64,000 nucleotides of DNA from Brachypodium distachyon (GCF_000005505.3 NC_016133.3:21354555-21418554); one strand, 5' to 3'; positions 12,158-24,855 are shown, counted from the stretch's first letter. Translations and numbers: made by a program. Notes: generated by a model from the sequence alone, not told the origin.

Positions 12158-15100
12158 CTAATGGCCTGAATAAGGCGACGAGCAGTCTTGGAACTCTGTG
12201 GCTGTGCTCGATTCAAAAATGGTGCGTGGAAGGACAAACTGGTCATCATCAAATGATGTATCATCGACGGGGTCACTGCCTCTCTGCCTCTTAACTGGAC
12301 GTTCATGCTCTGGACTGAGAGTTGGGGAACTAGGCCGGCTACAGTCAGGGGTTAGTGGTTGACGACACGCGAGAGGATCATCGTTAGGAGAGCTCTTTGT
12401 TAGCTCAATTTGATTTTTGTTGTTCTTGGTGGAACCGTGAACTCGAGATTCAGATGTCAGTCCGGGAGTTGATGGGTTAGTTCTCTCGGAATCAGGCATT
12501 TGATCACTTGATGTGGCTCTGGAAGGTCCTGCAGCAGTGATGCGCTGCTGCTCTTCAATGATCTTCTGGAGATACTTGCCCTGTGCCTCGATTCGTAGCT
12601 GCAGCTGCCTTTGCACCTGCAAGAGATGTTTGCCAGCTCACATTAGAACCATAATTTACTGTTGGTTTCTTAAGTAAACGGAAGATTGCACATATTTATA
12701 CAGTCTACATATGTAAATGTAAACAAACTCTTAAACATATTTTTAAACAGTACTCCCTCCCCAAAATACGAGTCATATAAGTTTTATCCTAAGTCAAATA
12801 AAAGTTTGGTCAAGTTTATACCAAAAACAAAATCAACATCTACAATGCCAAATACATAAATATGAAAATGTATTTCATGATGGATCTATTGATATTGATT
12901 TGGTATTCTAGATGTTCATATTTTTTCTATAAACTTGGTCAAACTTAGGACAAAACTTTTATGACTTATATTTTGGGTAACCAAGTGGAAGGGTACCGCA
13001 GGCTAGCAAAATAGAGTAGGATAATGGCATAGCGAGATTTCTTCTCATAAATTATTGAAGTCTTTCAGTTTGAAAAATATATGAATTGGTCCGATGAGAG
13101 GAGTTCTAGTGTTACCAATGCGTGGCAGTGCAGCTGTAGCAGTACCAAAATGTTACTAAAAAGAACAGAAACTTTTTGGTAACATTGAGCCTCTATGTAT
13201 CTATCATGACAAAAATTTCAAATTTAATCTAAGCAGTGAGTTAAAAAAAAGACAATTTTGCTGTAAATAGTATCAACAGAGAGAGAGAGAGAGAGAGGAT
13301 GAAATACTACTCACTGCAGAATTTTTTTTCTTGCTTTTTACATGTGTTGCATTTTGATTTGAAATTTTGTAGTAGTATGATAGATAATATTACAACTTTG
13401 GTAGTAGCAGCACCACAAGGCTTGGTGGCACTACTAGCACTAAAACTTCCTTCATGGTCTGATTTTGACTCTTATCACTATATACCTATCAATGGTCGTA
13501 ACTTGTGAATTCTTAACTAACATCTATAAAAATCGTAAAACTTTTCTACTAGGGTATATTAGTCAGAGATGAAGGCATATAATGCAAACATTTATATGCT
13601 GATAGTCTTTTTCCCGCATACCAAGGAGGCTTAGGCGCTTAGTGCAGGGTTAGAATAAGATATCCAAACTGACTCACTTAGCTGGACAATACACATTGTA
13701 GGAGATCGCCGATTGAAGCATTTAGTCTTTCATTTCAACACGTGAGCCAATTAAAGGAGAAAGCGCAAGCATCTCACCCCGCGCGTGCTCAGCTAAAACT
13801 GTAAAAAAAAAACTCAATTTTCTCTTATCTTTTGAAATTGTGAGCCTACTAAAAGACAAAGCCGCAAATTTTCTCTAACACAATTTTTATCACAAGTTTT
13901 TGTACCTGATGGTTTTCAACCATTTTACCACTAGTCTAAGTGATTGCACAGTAAAAAAATGCTCGGAACTGGAAACAACAATAGCTGTGAGTTTCATATC
14001 ACAACTTTAACTTCAAAAGAAATGGCAAAAGCCTTAGCTTACCTCTAATTGTTCATGCAACCGCTTCTGGACCTCCATCTGGAGCTTCAAGGCTTCAGAT
14101 ATTGGCATTCCACTGCAATAACATAACATAAATGATATCAATAACAGTTTCCTAGGAACCTGGTAAAAATAAATAAGAGGGAAAACTAATAAAAAGACCA
14201 CACTATATAATGAAGTAATGTGTACTGAACAATCGCAACATGCAGATGTTTAAATTAATAAAGTGGTTTATCTACTATAATCAGTTTATTTTGACTAACT
14301 TTAATTTAGTTCCCAAAGTTATTTAACTATTTATGCACTCGGATGCTACATGCTATTGACTACTAAGCCTCGGATGGGTAGTAAGCAAGCAATCAAGCAA
14401 CACTTTCAGGTTCAAGGAAATTCAACAAAATTAGGTCTGTTGACTTCATTGCAACAGCATTGCAACTAGTACTAACAACGCAATGTTTATCGTGGCAAAA
14501 TAAAATTGCAACAGCATCAATACATAAGTTGTTTAGTACTTCATTCATTTCCTTCAATAATAAAGAGTCCAGAATTATATTTCGGTATTTATGAAATATT
14601 TGTTATAATGCTGTAAATTGTACTCCCTCCGTCCCATGTTAAGTGACTTTCTATTACATGTATCTAGATGCTTAAACGGAAATCGCAAGAAACGATTGAA
14701 CTTCAGACCCGTTGTTGCTTTAAAAAATTCAAGTACAAACAATATGGCCTATTAAACTGGACATAAAAAGGGTAAATCATTTAACTTACGAGGAACCTTC
14801 AAGTGCTGCAAGCAAATCCCCTGGATCTCTTTCTTCAGCTTTGTTGTCTACATAAGGAATATAAATTAGTGAAGTTTAACATTAATAGACTACCACTCTT
14901 TCTAGAATGTAGATATAACAAGATGAAAATGATTGCCTACCATCACTGGCTGATGGGTCTGGAATGTACTTCGCAAGACGGTATTTCTAGATAAAGAAAG
15001 GACAATGGTTAGGGAGAAACAACAAAGATAGTCAAGCTGGTAAAGGGTTATTTGTAAATAAAAAAAACAATATACCTGTAGGTGACTTTTCACATGGTAT

Positions 15101-16602
15101 ATTGTGAGTCCTGGCACACCCATAATTTTCAGAACTCCTTTCGGAGTGGCTCCTGCCACATTTCAACAATTATATTATTCACGATGCAGTTACTCAAACT
15201 AGCCAAGTAATTAAGAAAACGGTTCAATTAAATATGTAGATCATAAGCTAATAAAGTATTCCTCTGTTTCACCATGACTTTCCAGGGCCTCGGAAGTATC
15301 TGTTTTAAAATAATTATCTATTGTAGGAATCAATAGTGTAGGATGTCATTTAAATTTTAATAGGCAGCACATCCATGGTCATTGCTTGCTAAGTGCTAAC
15401 TCTTTCTTAGATTTAGTGTTTTCTTCGTCCGAGTGCATGCTGGGCTGAGGACAGTTACAACAAAATTGTGATCAAAGTTGTGTTTTGACTTTTCATGACC
15501 ATGGTGATGTTACAACTTTGGTTTCACATGACCAAGTATGGCTATCCACTTTCCCTCAACAGTGAGTTTTAGTATTCATAGTTCTGTACCACAGTACAAT
15601 AATGCAGATCACTGAAGTAGAAAAAGTCCACCCTATTTAGCAAACATGCAAATATTTTGCCAGAGAAGCGCGAGCATGTCTTTATATAGCATGTCTATGC
15701 CAAACCCGCAGGGTCACAATCTATGTATTCCATGCAGCACGTTGTATCATTCTCTACCTATCAATGAAATGATAAACAAATCTTCTGTGGATTAAAAATA
15801 TACTCAACGAGAAATAATAGTGAATTCAACTTTTTACCCCCTAGCTGTGACTTTGCGACAGCTTTTACCCCATTTAAAAATACTTCTACATTTTACCCTT
15901 TCGTTAAAAATACTGAGAACTTTTACCCCAGACCCCAAATCAACATATATAACGCGGCAAGTCGGTAACTGACTGGCAGACAACTCAGACACACAATCAT
16001 TAAATTATGTTCAGTTCTGTCAAATCCTTCTAAATTCTGCTACATTCTGTCAAAATCTGACACCAAAGTCACAAATTTTAACAAAATTTGATCAAACTTC
16101 ACATAATATGGCAGAATCTAACATATTTGATGTGCCACAAGGATTATGCGTTCAAGTCGTCTGCCCAGTTAGCTGTCATGTCATCCTAATATGTGGGTCA
16201 AGTTTGTTTGGGGAAAATAATAAAACAGAGTACAGGCTGTCACGAAATCAGAACTAAAGGGTAGTATTTTCTTAATGGGGTAAAAACTGTCACAAAGTCA
16301 CAGCTAGGGGTAAGAAAATGGAATTCACACTAAATAATAAGAGAAGCAATAAAAAGTGAATAGAGAAGTTGAAGAATCAAGTACGTACTATCCGGCCCAC
16401 CAAGCTGAGTAACAGCCTCCACAAATCGGTCATGCAGCTCGTTTGTCCAACGTAACCGTTGCCTTGATGCCATGTTAGGGTTATCATTTCCCCCATTACA
16501 AGGCACCATACTCATACTGGTGCCCCCTAGCTCCATTTGTTCATGAGCAGCAGGACTGCCATGATTATGACCAATGCTAGAAATTTGATTTGGCTGATAC
16601 AT
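12158..16602 (-). CDS. MYB-CC transcription factor, PHR1-like (307 aa)
   Basis: The MYB-CC (GARP) family binds P1BS-type sites, and several members control phosphate-starvation genes in the nucleus. Coding exons, 5' to 3' of the gene: 16602-16389, 15152-15076, 14986-14941, 14847-14790, 14112-14043, 12616-12158. All junctions are GT/AG and in frame. The single MYB-like domain spans residues about 47-102: [16 protein letters not shown], then [22 protein letters not shown] and KYRLAKY. The coiled coil (about 132-180) has [20 protein letters not shown] and [16 protein letters not shown], a full CC motif. The Ser/Pro-rich tail is typical of the PHL1/PHL-type subgroup. The start codon is in the second exon; a non-coding first exon probably lies at 17741-17945. 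Large introns carry MITEs. Which PHL orthologue it is cannot be fixed without a tree. Confidence 0.9.
12753..12993. mobile_element. Stowaway-type MITE in MYB-CC intron
   Basis: Starts CTCCCTCCCCAAAATACGAG and ends in the inverted form TATTTTGGGTAACCAAGTGG. TA duplicates flank it at 12751-12752 and 12994-12995. The internal arms (AAGTTTGGTCAAGTTTA against AACTTGGTCAAACTTAGG) also pair. Confidence 0.75.
13277..13297 (+). repeat. (GA)n microsatellite
   Basis: About ten GA units inside an intron of the first MYB-CC gene. Confidence 0.9.
14631..14720. mobile_element. Half of a Stowaway-type MITE
   Basis: TACTCCCTCCGTCCCATG begins at 14631, followed by the usual ACATGTATCTAGATGC-like interior. 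The opposite end is missing, so this is a truncated copy. Confidence 0.5.
15820..16331. mobile_element. 512-bp MITE with long inverted repeats and 8-bp target duplication
   Basis: The left arm GTGAATTCAACTTTTTACCC... CTAGCTGTGACTTTG pairs with a right arm ending CAAAGTCACAGCTAGGGG ... GGAATTCACACT; the arms run for about 55 bases. AAATAATA flanks the element on both sides (15812-15819 and 16332-16339). An 8-base duplication fits hAT-type MITEs. It sits in the intron separating the two halves of the MYB domain in the first MYB-CC gene. No transposase is encoded. Confidence 0.8.
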
Positions 16603-17740
16603 TGCACTTGCTCGTCGCCTGAAATACAGACGACTTAAGAAAATAATACGGCATGCCATGATTAAACAAAAGGGCAATTTGGCAAGACAGTCAAATCTTA
16701 TAGGCTCATTCAACATTTCATCCACCATAAAGCCCACGAATGCAAAAGAACGCCATAACTATCATTTTCCACGAGGCTCAGCCTGTCGTTTACTAGTAGA
16801 TTTGTGCCTAAATATGTGAATGACACCAACAAACATACTTTGAACTAAGCCTGATGCCTTGATTCACAGTTTACTGTAGCTGGGGACTGCAGAGGAACAC
16901 TTGTATGCTGATTCACAGTTTCATGCCAAATGCGGCAAGAATTAAACGATCCAATTAACATATGCTAGCATGGTCTCAGAAAAAAAAAACTAACTGGCTA
17001 CACAAGAACCTACTTAATTCACTATAGGTGACAGCATTTATTCAACCACACATAACAACGAAATACAAAGCGTGACAAACAAGTCCATGGGGCTTATCAA
17101 TGTGTGGCATCTCAGCATTCAGGAAGCAAACGGCAGCTACGACCACGAGAGGATGTCTCTCTATCCTACCAGGGTTATCACCTCATACCGGATCTGGCAA
17201 TAGGCGGTCAGGGCTAAGGTGCGAAGTTATCCCAGCACTGCAGGGTCTTCTTTGGGGGTGGTGGAAGGTTGGCAAGGCCGTTATTGAGCCACCTCCTTCT
17301 GCAAACCAGAAAACTCTGAACTTCTTTGTAGTGCTGGATCCTGAATACTAGTGGTGAAGATTTTGGTTGGTCTGCAGCGTCCTGGGAGCATGCAGGATGG
17401 CATCAATGGTTATATCTGTTGCAATGTGCATCTAGGGGGCAGTTGTTGTCTTGTCATGGGTGTTTTTGTAAGCAGCCTAAGAAAGCATTAAGTTTTTTTT
17501 GAAAAACAAACAAATTGGCAGTTTCTTAAAATTGGACGGCCAGGAACAAAAGTTGGAAAGAAGCTTCCCCACAGAGAAACCCCCATTCTTGAAACCGAAG
17601 GGGACTGCCGACTGCCTCCTCAGACCTTAGGTGCCAATACGGTCGACCAGGGGGGAACCCCCGCCAAATACCCTAGCCCGCAGGAGCTCGTGGGTTGAAC
17701 TAATCGGAGAAAGTCGAAATCTACCGGCAAACCAGCTCAC
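16603..17740 (-). other. 5' UTR intron of the first MYB-CC gene
   Basis: The coding exon has a splice acceptor at 16619-16621 (TTTCAG on the minus strand), 16 bases before the ATG, so an upstream non-coding exon is required. The intervening sequence has no convincing coding frame. An 83-codon plus-strand frame at 17100-17351 shows no domain. Confidence 0.5.
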
Positions 17741-17945
17741 CAAGAAACTTGAAGAAGCAGCAATCCATGGATGGAGAACAGGTGGGTGGATCCCTGGAAA
17801 TGCGGAACGCGTGGGGGAGGAAGACGAGAAGGGAGAGGAAGCTACTAACCAAGAAGGGAGAAGAACTGAAGGAGGATGCTCGTTCGTCTGTCACTCCTTT
17901 TCTCTGATTCTCTCAGTCTCTCTCGGCGAGAGGGAACATGGAGGA
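17741..17945 (-). other. Probable non-coding first exon of the first MYB-CC gene
   Basis: On the minus strand this CT-rich, leader-like block ends TTTCTTG followed by GTGAGC, a good donor at 17740. Joined to the acceptor at 16618 it gives a 5' leader. A short upstream ATG (ATGGATTGC) opens a frame that is not in phase with the MYB-CC start, so a uORF is possible. The transcription start position is a guess. Confidence 0.4.
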
Positions 17946-19224
17946 AGACCAAGTGAGGGGTAGGGTGCAGAGGCCGGGGAGCCCCCTTTTCGGAAAAAAA
18001 AAGCGAGGGGTAGGGGAGCTCCCTTTTCGAAAAAAAAAACTGAGGGTAGGGAGGGGTTTGTTCATTTCATTTTATTTCCTTTCCCAGCCCTTTCAGAGAA
18101 GTTCACGATTAATAAAAACGACCTCCATCGATTATACTCTTCCGCCCAAAATAAGTGACATGAAATTCTATTTGCAGTCCATCAAAAAATAACGCCATCA
18201 ATCCAGTATCATGTGTGTTTAGCGATCGACCAATATCTTCTCTAGATCTAAGTACTTGTAAAAAGCGCCTTGACAGACATCGCCAATTGAGCAACAACCT
18301 TCCCGCTTCTTTCCTCCCGCGCCGTCATGAAAGGCTCAGGTAGGTTCTTGCCCTTCGGCAAAGGGGCGAGCAAAGCGACAAGGGTGGGTTTGGGATTTGG
18401 GAGAGCTCGGGAGAGATCTTGATGGGTCCAGACGGATATGTTTGGGGGAGATAGATGAGAAAAATTATGCATGTTACTACCGCTAGTGTTTGATGAAAGA
18501 AACTATTTCTTGTTTGGTATGTTGTGCTTGATGTTACTGCTACTCTTTGTTGGTACAGCTTAATCAAATACGGAGTATATGAATTTTATTGTGCCCTTAA
18601 TGCAGGGTGTCCTGATGGATGGTACAGGCGATACGTTTTCAACTTTGTGAACTAGGGAAGCAATTCCAAAATGTTGGAATGCGGACTTCGTTGAACCAAT
18701 GGATCATAGTCCATTGGCGAGATCGAAAAATTTCAATGTTGAAAAGACAAACTTCTGGTTGAGGCATTATAGAGATTGGTATGGATGTAGTGATAGGGAA
18801 CGAGCAATTTTGTTATAATACAAATATTAGGAGAGAATTCATGTGTATTTTCACAAGAACAAACAATTTCCGTTCACTATTCATGAAAGACACCAACAAG
18901 TTCCATGCATTCTCAACAAGACATCGACGACAGATTCACGTGTTCCAAACGGAGCCTGGAATTTGCACAGATAAGTCCATCTTTGCAGTGGCACAGCTAA
19001 CCAAAATGCATTGAATCGGATGTTGGAATTCTGAATTCCATGTTAACACAGCATTAAGAAAGTCTACTAGGTATTGGACATTAACAAAAGTCAGTTTTAG
19101 ACATACTGAGATAGACCAACTTTGTTCTTCAACTAACACTAAACAGTTACCGGGGTCATAACGACAATTAGGCTTTGCCAGTTCCAGGTTTGCACAGCCT
19201 GGTATAGTCGGCGGGAGGAGGAGC
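17946..19224. other. Spacer between the two MYB-CC genes
   Basis: It should hold the promoter of the downstream gene and the 3' UTR of the upstream one (about 19000-19224). The segment 18600-19010 has frames that look like decayed coding sequence (for example KSIFAVAQLTKM on the plus strand near 18975) but no family I recognise. Confidence 0.3.
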
Positions 19225-22200
19225 TCAAGGGATCTGGAACCCAGCAGATGCTAGATCTGGCAGGTCATAGTCAGAGATGCTGAAGCCACTTAGTTGTTCC
19301 GATACTAGCATGCATGCCTTCTCCAGTAGGCTGTCGATGTAGGTCTGATGTGCTTCTCTTCGGATCTTCACACACTCCTGGACCTGATAAACGAAACAAG
19401 TGCAAACAGTCAAATACTGGAAACTATACTACCCAGAGGGGTATGTCCAGGATAAACTAGTTGAGTTATCGCAACATCGTACTGGCCCTAATTCCAATGA
19501 AACTGACAGGATCCCGTCATGGATTAAGTTATTCAGCTGTGAACTATAGTACTGTATAACGAAAACAGCTGTAGACAGAATAACCATCAAGACAGTTATT
19601 CCAATTTTTTTTGACGGAAAGCTTTAGGCCATAAGGCCTATTGCATATATTATCAAAAAAAGAGTATTTACATAGTAATTACATGAAGTTGTCTCTCCAG
19701 ACCTTTAGGCCATTATATGTCTCTCTTCTAGCTCTATGAAAAGCAAGATTGAGTTCGTCCTTGAAAGTTCTTCTACAGCGGTACAGTGATGGAGTGATCC
19801 CATTGAAGATGCAGTCATTTCTCGTCTTCCAGATGCTCCATGTTGCCAGTGTAATTTCCATGGAGAAAGGCACATGAAGTTCTTGCTTAATTGTTTCCAT
19901 GGTGATGAAGATGCTGTCACCAGGGGAATAGCTAGGGCATTCCAATTCGATAGTTTGTTGTTCAACCAGCTACACATAAGGATGTTGCATTGTCTGTAGG
20001 AACACCAAACACTTCCAGATATCTTGTCTCTAAACAAAGTCCACTAGAATAAGGGAGATGTAGCCTAATTCCACTAGAAAGAACTTTATTTGTTTTCTAC
20101 TCTAAACCTTCAATTCACCCTTATTCGATCAAAAGGCCAGAATGCATTGTTCATTTTGTCTCTAAACAAAGTCCACTAGAATAAGGGAGATGTAGCCTAA
20201 TTCCACTAGAAAGAACTTTATTTGTTTTCTACTCTAAACCTTCAATTCACCCTTATTCGATCAAAAGGCCAGAATGCATTGTTCATTTCTTGGACAGTAC
20301 AATGTTTACCCTTAGCCAGGAAGCACTGACCGTGCCAAAACGTACTATATGTTCCATAGGAGTAAGAACTACAAGCAAACTCATCCCAAAACTCAAAACT
20401 ATTGCAGCAAATATAGTAATGCTGATGTCATAATAAGCAAAAAAAGAAAAGAGTGTTGTTGTTACCTTCACTTGTTCATGCAATCTTCGTTGCACTTCCA
20501 TTTGTTCTCTGAGTGCTTCTTTGACTTCTTGACTTCTATAAAACAATAATCATACAATGTAATTTCTCTGAAATATCACAAGTTGGACAATAAACCTAAA
20601 TTTGGACAGATTTGTCTAAAGTCAAGACTATGGTTGATAATTAGTTGATGAAGCTTACTCTTCCACATCTGGTATAGGAATTCTAGGAGACAAATTTATT
20701 CCACTTTGAGCTTCCATAAGGTAAGAACCTGCAATCATTCAAAAAGGCAATAGAAAGTCAGTTGTCAAGTATGAATTGCAAGAAAACTACTGTTCTTCTG
20801 GACTGATGAGAAGTTATACACAAAACAGATGAACAAATATGCACAGAATGCTCTAAACATATTTTGGTATCAATGGTACAGCACAATCTCATAAAAGAGG
20901 TGGATGACTTTATTGAGAATATTATGATTAGCAAGTATAAGCAATCTGTGTAAGGACCTGCTGTGTTTGAGTTCACCACAATTGAGACCCTGAATGCTAA
21001 CAATGTGGCTGAGAATAAAAATAATACTTTCCAATACTTACTAGTTACTTTTTTGGTGAGATGTTCATGTACGAAACTTCGCACAGCACCTAACAAGAAA
21101 AGTATTTTCCCATTTCCCACAACTTCCAGCATGTGCCGAAACCTAAGTCTTCACTTCAAGCTGGTAGCTACAGGTACTATTTTCAATCCATAGAACTCCC
21201 AGCTGACCTCAGTTTATCTATTTCAGGTTGGTACCTTATTTCGTGCGACAACATCCCAGACTCTATTAGGGTTCAGGCAGAAAAGTGGAAGCTCGTAGGA
21301 ATTTTGAGAGAATAGAGATTCTGTGTTTGTTTTCTTTTCGTTTGTGTTGTGGTGGACCTCAGTTTGTTGTCGTTGCTCAGTTGGTTCTTCTCCTTCTAAT
21401 GAAAAAATGCATGCTTTCTCACGCGTTCCTGAAAAAAAAGATCTATTCTAGTGTTCCATCACAGAATTGACTCCACCTATTTTATTGATGCCAAACATGT
21501 GTTGATGAATGATCAATTCAATGGATCCGATGAAGCCGCCAATTTAGTAAGAGACAGTTGAACTTGATGCAACAAGTATACAAGTCAAAAGTGGATAAGC
21601 GGTCAGAGTCTGTCTACACAAAGGACTTGCCTAAGAAAATAGGAACTCCAGCAAGGAATTGTATGCTAATTCATGCTGAGGTCATCAATAACTTTGTGTA
21701 ACTTACCATCTTTTGATTGCTCAGTAATCTCCTTGCCAGACTGCTTTCCCAATCTGTATTTCTGGTAAGTCGAAAAACTAACAAACATAAGAACGTAGTT
21801 GAGTTTTCTTTTACTGCAGGAAACATTTGCGCGAGCCAGTGAAAATACCTGGAGATGACTTTTCAAATGAAAAAGAGTGAGCCCTTTCACACCCATTGTC
21901 CTCAAGATAGTTTTTGGCGTTGCTTCTGTGGGATCAACATCACAATCAGTCTAACAATTGCATGCTTTATCCAGATATCAAAGATAAACCATAAATGCAC
22001 AGCATATGGCATTATCGCACGGTGGCGATATTAAAAATCCAATAAATAGTGATACTAGTCAGCATCCTAAAATATTCATGCTAGCAGGTCATAACTTGTA
22101 AGGACTACTGTTAATCCTGCAGTTTAGGTTGATAATGTGGTGTTGGTCATATGTGGCATTCATATAATTTAGCATATAAGTAAAAGCCATAGGAAATATA

Positions 22201-24087
22201 GTAGAATATAGTGAAAATGCAATCATCTTATTTTGGTAAACACATAGTTTAGTGAAATATAAGCTCAAGGGGGAAAGAAAATCTCGACTAAAATACAAAT
22301 ATATCAGTTTTCCATACTATGCGAGTAACGATCTGATCAAGTCAATGAATATTATTAAACTGCACAGCTTCCAGTAATTAACACATAAATCGACTATCTC
22401 ATTGTTAGGAAACACGCACAACTGCGGCACAAAGTGCAGCATGTAAGTGACACAAGCTAATACTAATCAATTAATATAAACTCCAATCCTTCCATAGAAA
22501 AGCATAACCTGCCTCCAAAATGGAGAAACCATCAAACTTAACTAGAACTGAAAAATCAAGACTAGCATGCCTACTTGCCTAGAATGATCAAGATAAAGCA
22601 ACAGCTTTATTCAGTTTGTCAAACCAATCACAGCATATGACATTTCCTGTATGCTTGAGTTTATGTAGAGAGATCGATATAACAATTGTGAACATTGAAG
22701 AAATATTTAGCTTCATAGGCTATAATTTCTTCCACTCCTGTCAACAGCCCAGAATGTAAAATATATTTTTATGAAATCTACCACAAGTTACAACAAATAT
22801 TCAATATACTGAGGGAAATTATTAATGAACCACAACAAGTTTATCAGAATCCTCTTTCAAGAAGGAGAAGAAGAAGAAGAAAGAAGACAGAATTACACAT
22901 ATAAACAGTTTGGGGAGGTAATGTGGGAAATGCATGGTAAAATGAACTTGCACACCTATGACCACATTAACCAATTTCGGTTTAGGTACTTTTACAATTA
23001 AAAAAACGTATTTGTATTTCTGTGCACAGAACAAAAAGGATAAAACAAAGTACCCTGGTAGTACAAAAGATTATTCATATTCTTTTTCTTCACAGAGCAC
23101 ACATAAGTGTCTTTTTGCCCATGCTACAAGTATAAGTACAATAACATGTTCTAGTATTATGAACTTTTTGGGGGATTTTTTTTTTGTAATTATTCATGTG
23201 AACTATCTCCATACCATGGGGTTCATATATGGTCATAGCTCATAGGTGCACCAATTATGCATCACAAACACAAAAATCACTTTAATCCACTAGAAGCCAC
23301 ATCGAGAGTATCCGACTCAAGAATCTCAAACATAAACGTGGAGGCGACAGTAAAAAGACACAAGTTTTTGCAAGTAGTACAAGGACAAGACAGCAACCCA
23401 TAAGAAAGGAACTACAGCGCCTACAGGTCGGGAATGTTTTGAAGGAAAAGTGCCTAATCGCTCTCAGTTGGCCTGCTTGAACAACGGTCCTAAACCATAA
23501 GAACCGTCACTTTCAAAAGACAGGCGAGCGTTTTCGTTTTGAGCATAGAAGAAATGACACGCACAGATACAGTGTTTATAGTAAGAAAGAACGCGAAGTT
23601 CCAACGATTTCAGGGGACGCGAGTGCACATTTCAACTCAATAAATCCTAATGATCCCTGGCTAGCACGAGAAAATATGAAATCTGTCGCCATAGCAAATT
23701 AGCAACCCCCTTTTCTATGTGAGCCGCACATTCAATTGAAGTCAAGTCAACGAGGTCCTACCAAGAAAAGGCCCATTAATCCGCAATTCTTTTCCCCAAC
23801 AAACTAGCGTCTTTACATGCCAACAAATTAAGAAGTAGCCGGCGAGGGCATGGACCAAGAAGGAGGCAGGGCGGGCAGAGGGAATAGAGATGGAGGAGTT
23901 TCTCACTGTCTGGCCCGCCGAGCTGGGCGATGGCGTCGACGAAGCGGTCGTGGAGGTCTGCCGTCCAGCGGAGCCGGGGCTTGGGGTCGGCCGTGAGCAC
24001 CAGGCTGGGCGCGCTGCCGCCGCCATGCCCGCGCGGCGCGTCGTCCGCGGCGTGCTGGTGGTGGTGGTGGATCAGACCAGGAAACAT
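19225..24087 (-). CDS. MYB-CC transcription factor, PHR1-like, short form (203 aa)
   Basis: Second MYB-CC factor, upstream of and in tandem with the first. Coding exons: 24087-23907, 21925-21849, 21761-21707, 20729-20660, 20535-20466, 19383-19225, with all splice junctions GT/AG and in frame. The N-terminus carries a His run (IHHHHQHAADDAP). The MYB domain (about 37-90) includes PRLRWTADLHDRFVDAIAQL, KATPKTI, GVKGLTLFHLKSHLQ and KYRLGKQSGKE. The coiled coil (about 129-175) keeps EALREQMEVQRRLHEQVKVQ, but the following [14 protein letters not shown] half has changed to VKIRREAHQTYIDSLLEKA. The protein ends soon after DYDLPDL. It resembles the PHL2/PHL3/PHL8-type groups. Exon sizes 77 and 70 are identical to those of the neighbouring MYB-CC gene. 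Intron 5 carries a LINE fragment and a tandem duplication. Confidence 0.88.
19605..20040 (-). mobile_element. LINE 3' fragment (zf-RVT end) in MYB-CC intron
   Basis: The minus strand encodes ATWSIWKTRNDCIFNG followed by KDELNLAFHRARR and WRDNF. This is the W-x-x-W-K-x-R-N-x-x-x-F pattern found at the C-terminus of plant LINE reverse transcriptases. It is followed by a 3' UTR ending TTTCCGTCAAAAAAAA at 19605-19620. It is 5'-truncated and shifts frame near 19940. Confidence 0.7.
20025..20288. repeat. Perfect 132-bp tandem duplication
   Basis: The 132-base unit starting TGTCTCTAAACAAAGTCC at 20025 is followed immediately by a second copy from 20157, with no difference I can see. It lies in intron 5 of the second MYB-CC gene, at the broken edge of the LINE fragment. 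Confidence 0.9.
21290..21445 (+). mobile_element. Probable LINE 3' tail
   Basis: The plus strand reads CTTCTAATGAAAAAATGCA and ends GTTCCTGAAAAAAAAG. The style matches plant LINE 3' ends ('...TTAATGCA...CTCC...AAAAAAA'). No coding part remains. Confidence 0.3.
21926..23906 (-). other. First intron of the second MYB-CC gene
   Basis: A 2-kb intron splits the MYB domain after QLGGPD, the conserved position for the family. AT-rich; no inserted gene seen. Confidence 0.6.
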
Positions 24088-24855
24088 CTCCTCGCCTGTG
24101 TGCTCGCCGGGAGGCGTCCCCTCCAGAAAAAGCGAGAGAAGATTAATTGGAGGGAAAGCTTCTCTCTGACTCTGCTCCGCTCTAGTAGTACCCTCTACGC
24201 CTTTCCTGTTCTCCTCTCCATATTTGTGCAGTTGCGCTGCCGCTCTCGATTTATTAGTCTTTGTCTGCCTTTTTGTATATTCGGTGGCTCGCGCTCACGG
24301 ACGGGCGCGTCGCGACAGCTTTACACCGTCGCTATAGCAGTGCCGCAGGAAAGCAATCATCACCAAACTTACAAACTTACTGTTCCGAGCACAACAGCTG
24401 CAACCTTTCGGAACAAATGATGGTGCAGAAATAACTTTGAGCTGTTTTCCTTCCTCTCCGTTCAACCTAAAAATAAATAAATACTCATAAGATTTATATT
24501 AGTTGAATGTATTCCGACGTTTTTTAATTATGAATACGTCTATATTTAGAAAAATTTGAGACAATTAATATGGATCCAAGAAAATAACATTTTTCGCGTA
24601 TAAAAATAAATAGATCACATGAACACGCCCACAGCGGCAACCCAACAGGTTGTGCGGTTGTGTTTCATGCTGCCGTTTAAGCACAATTTCCGTAAGCGCA
24701 AAGGGTGCCGTCAGGTAAGAATAATTGTTAGCTTGAAGAAGCATTTAAACCCATGTTTAAAATTTAACAAAATCTATTCTTTCTGGAAACGTCATGCATG
24801 CTGATGTTTTTCTACGTCGCACGCATACCAATTCAACTTGTGGGTTATATTTATA
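24088..24855 (-). promoter_or_regulatory. 5' UTR/promoter region of the second MYB-CC gene
   Basis: CT-rich leader-like sequence (minus strand) lies just upstream of the ATG at 24087, then AT-rich DNA. No unambiguous TATA box could be assigned. Confidence 0.35.
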
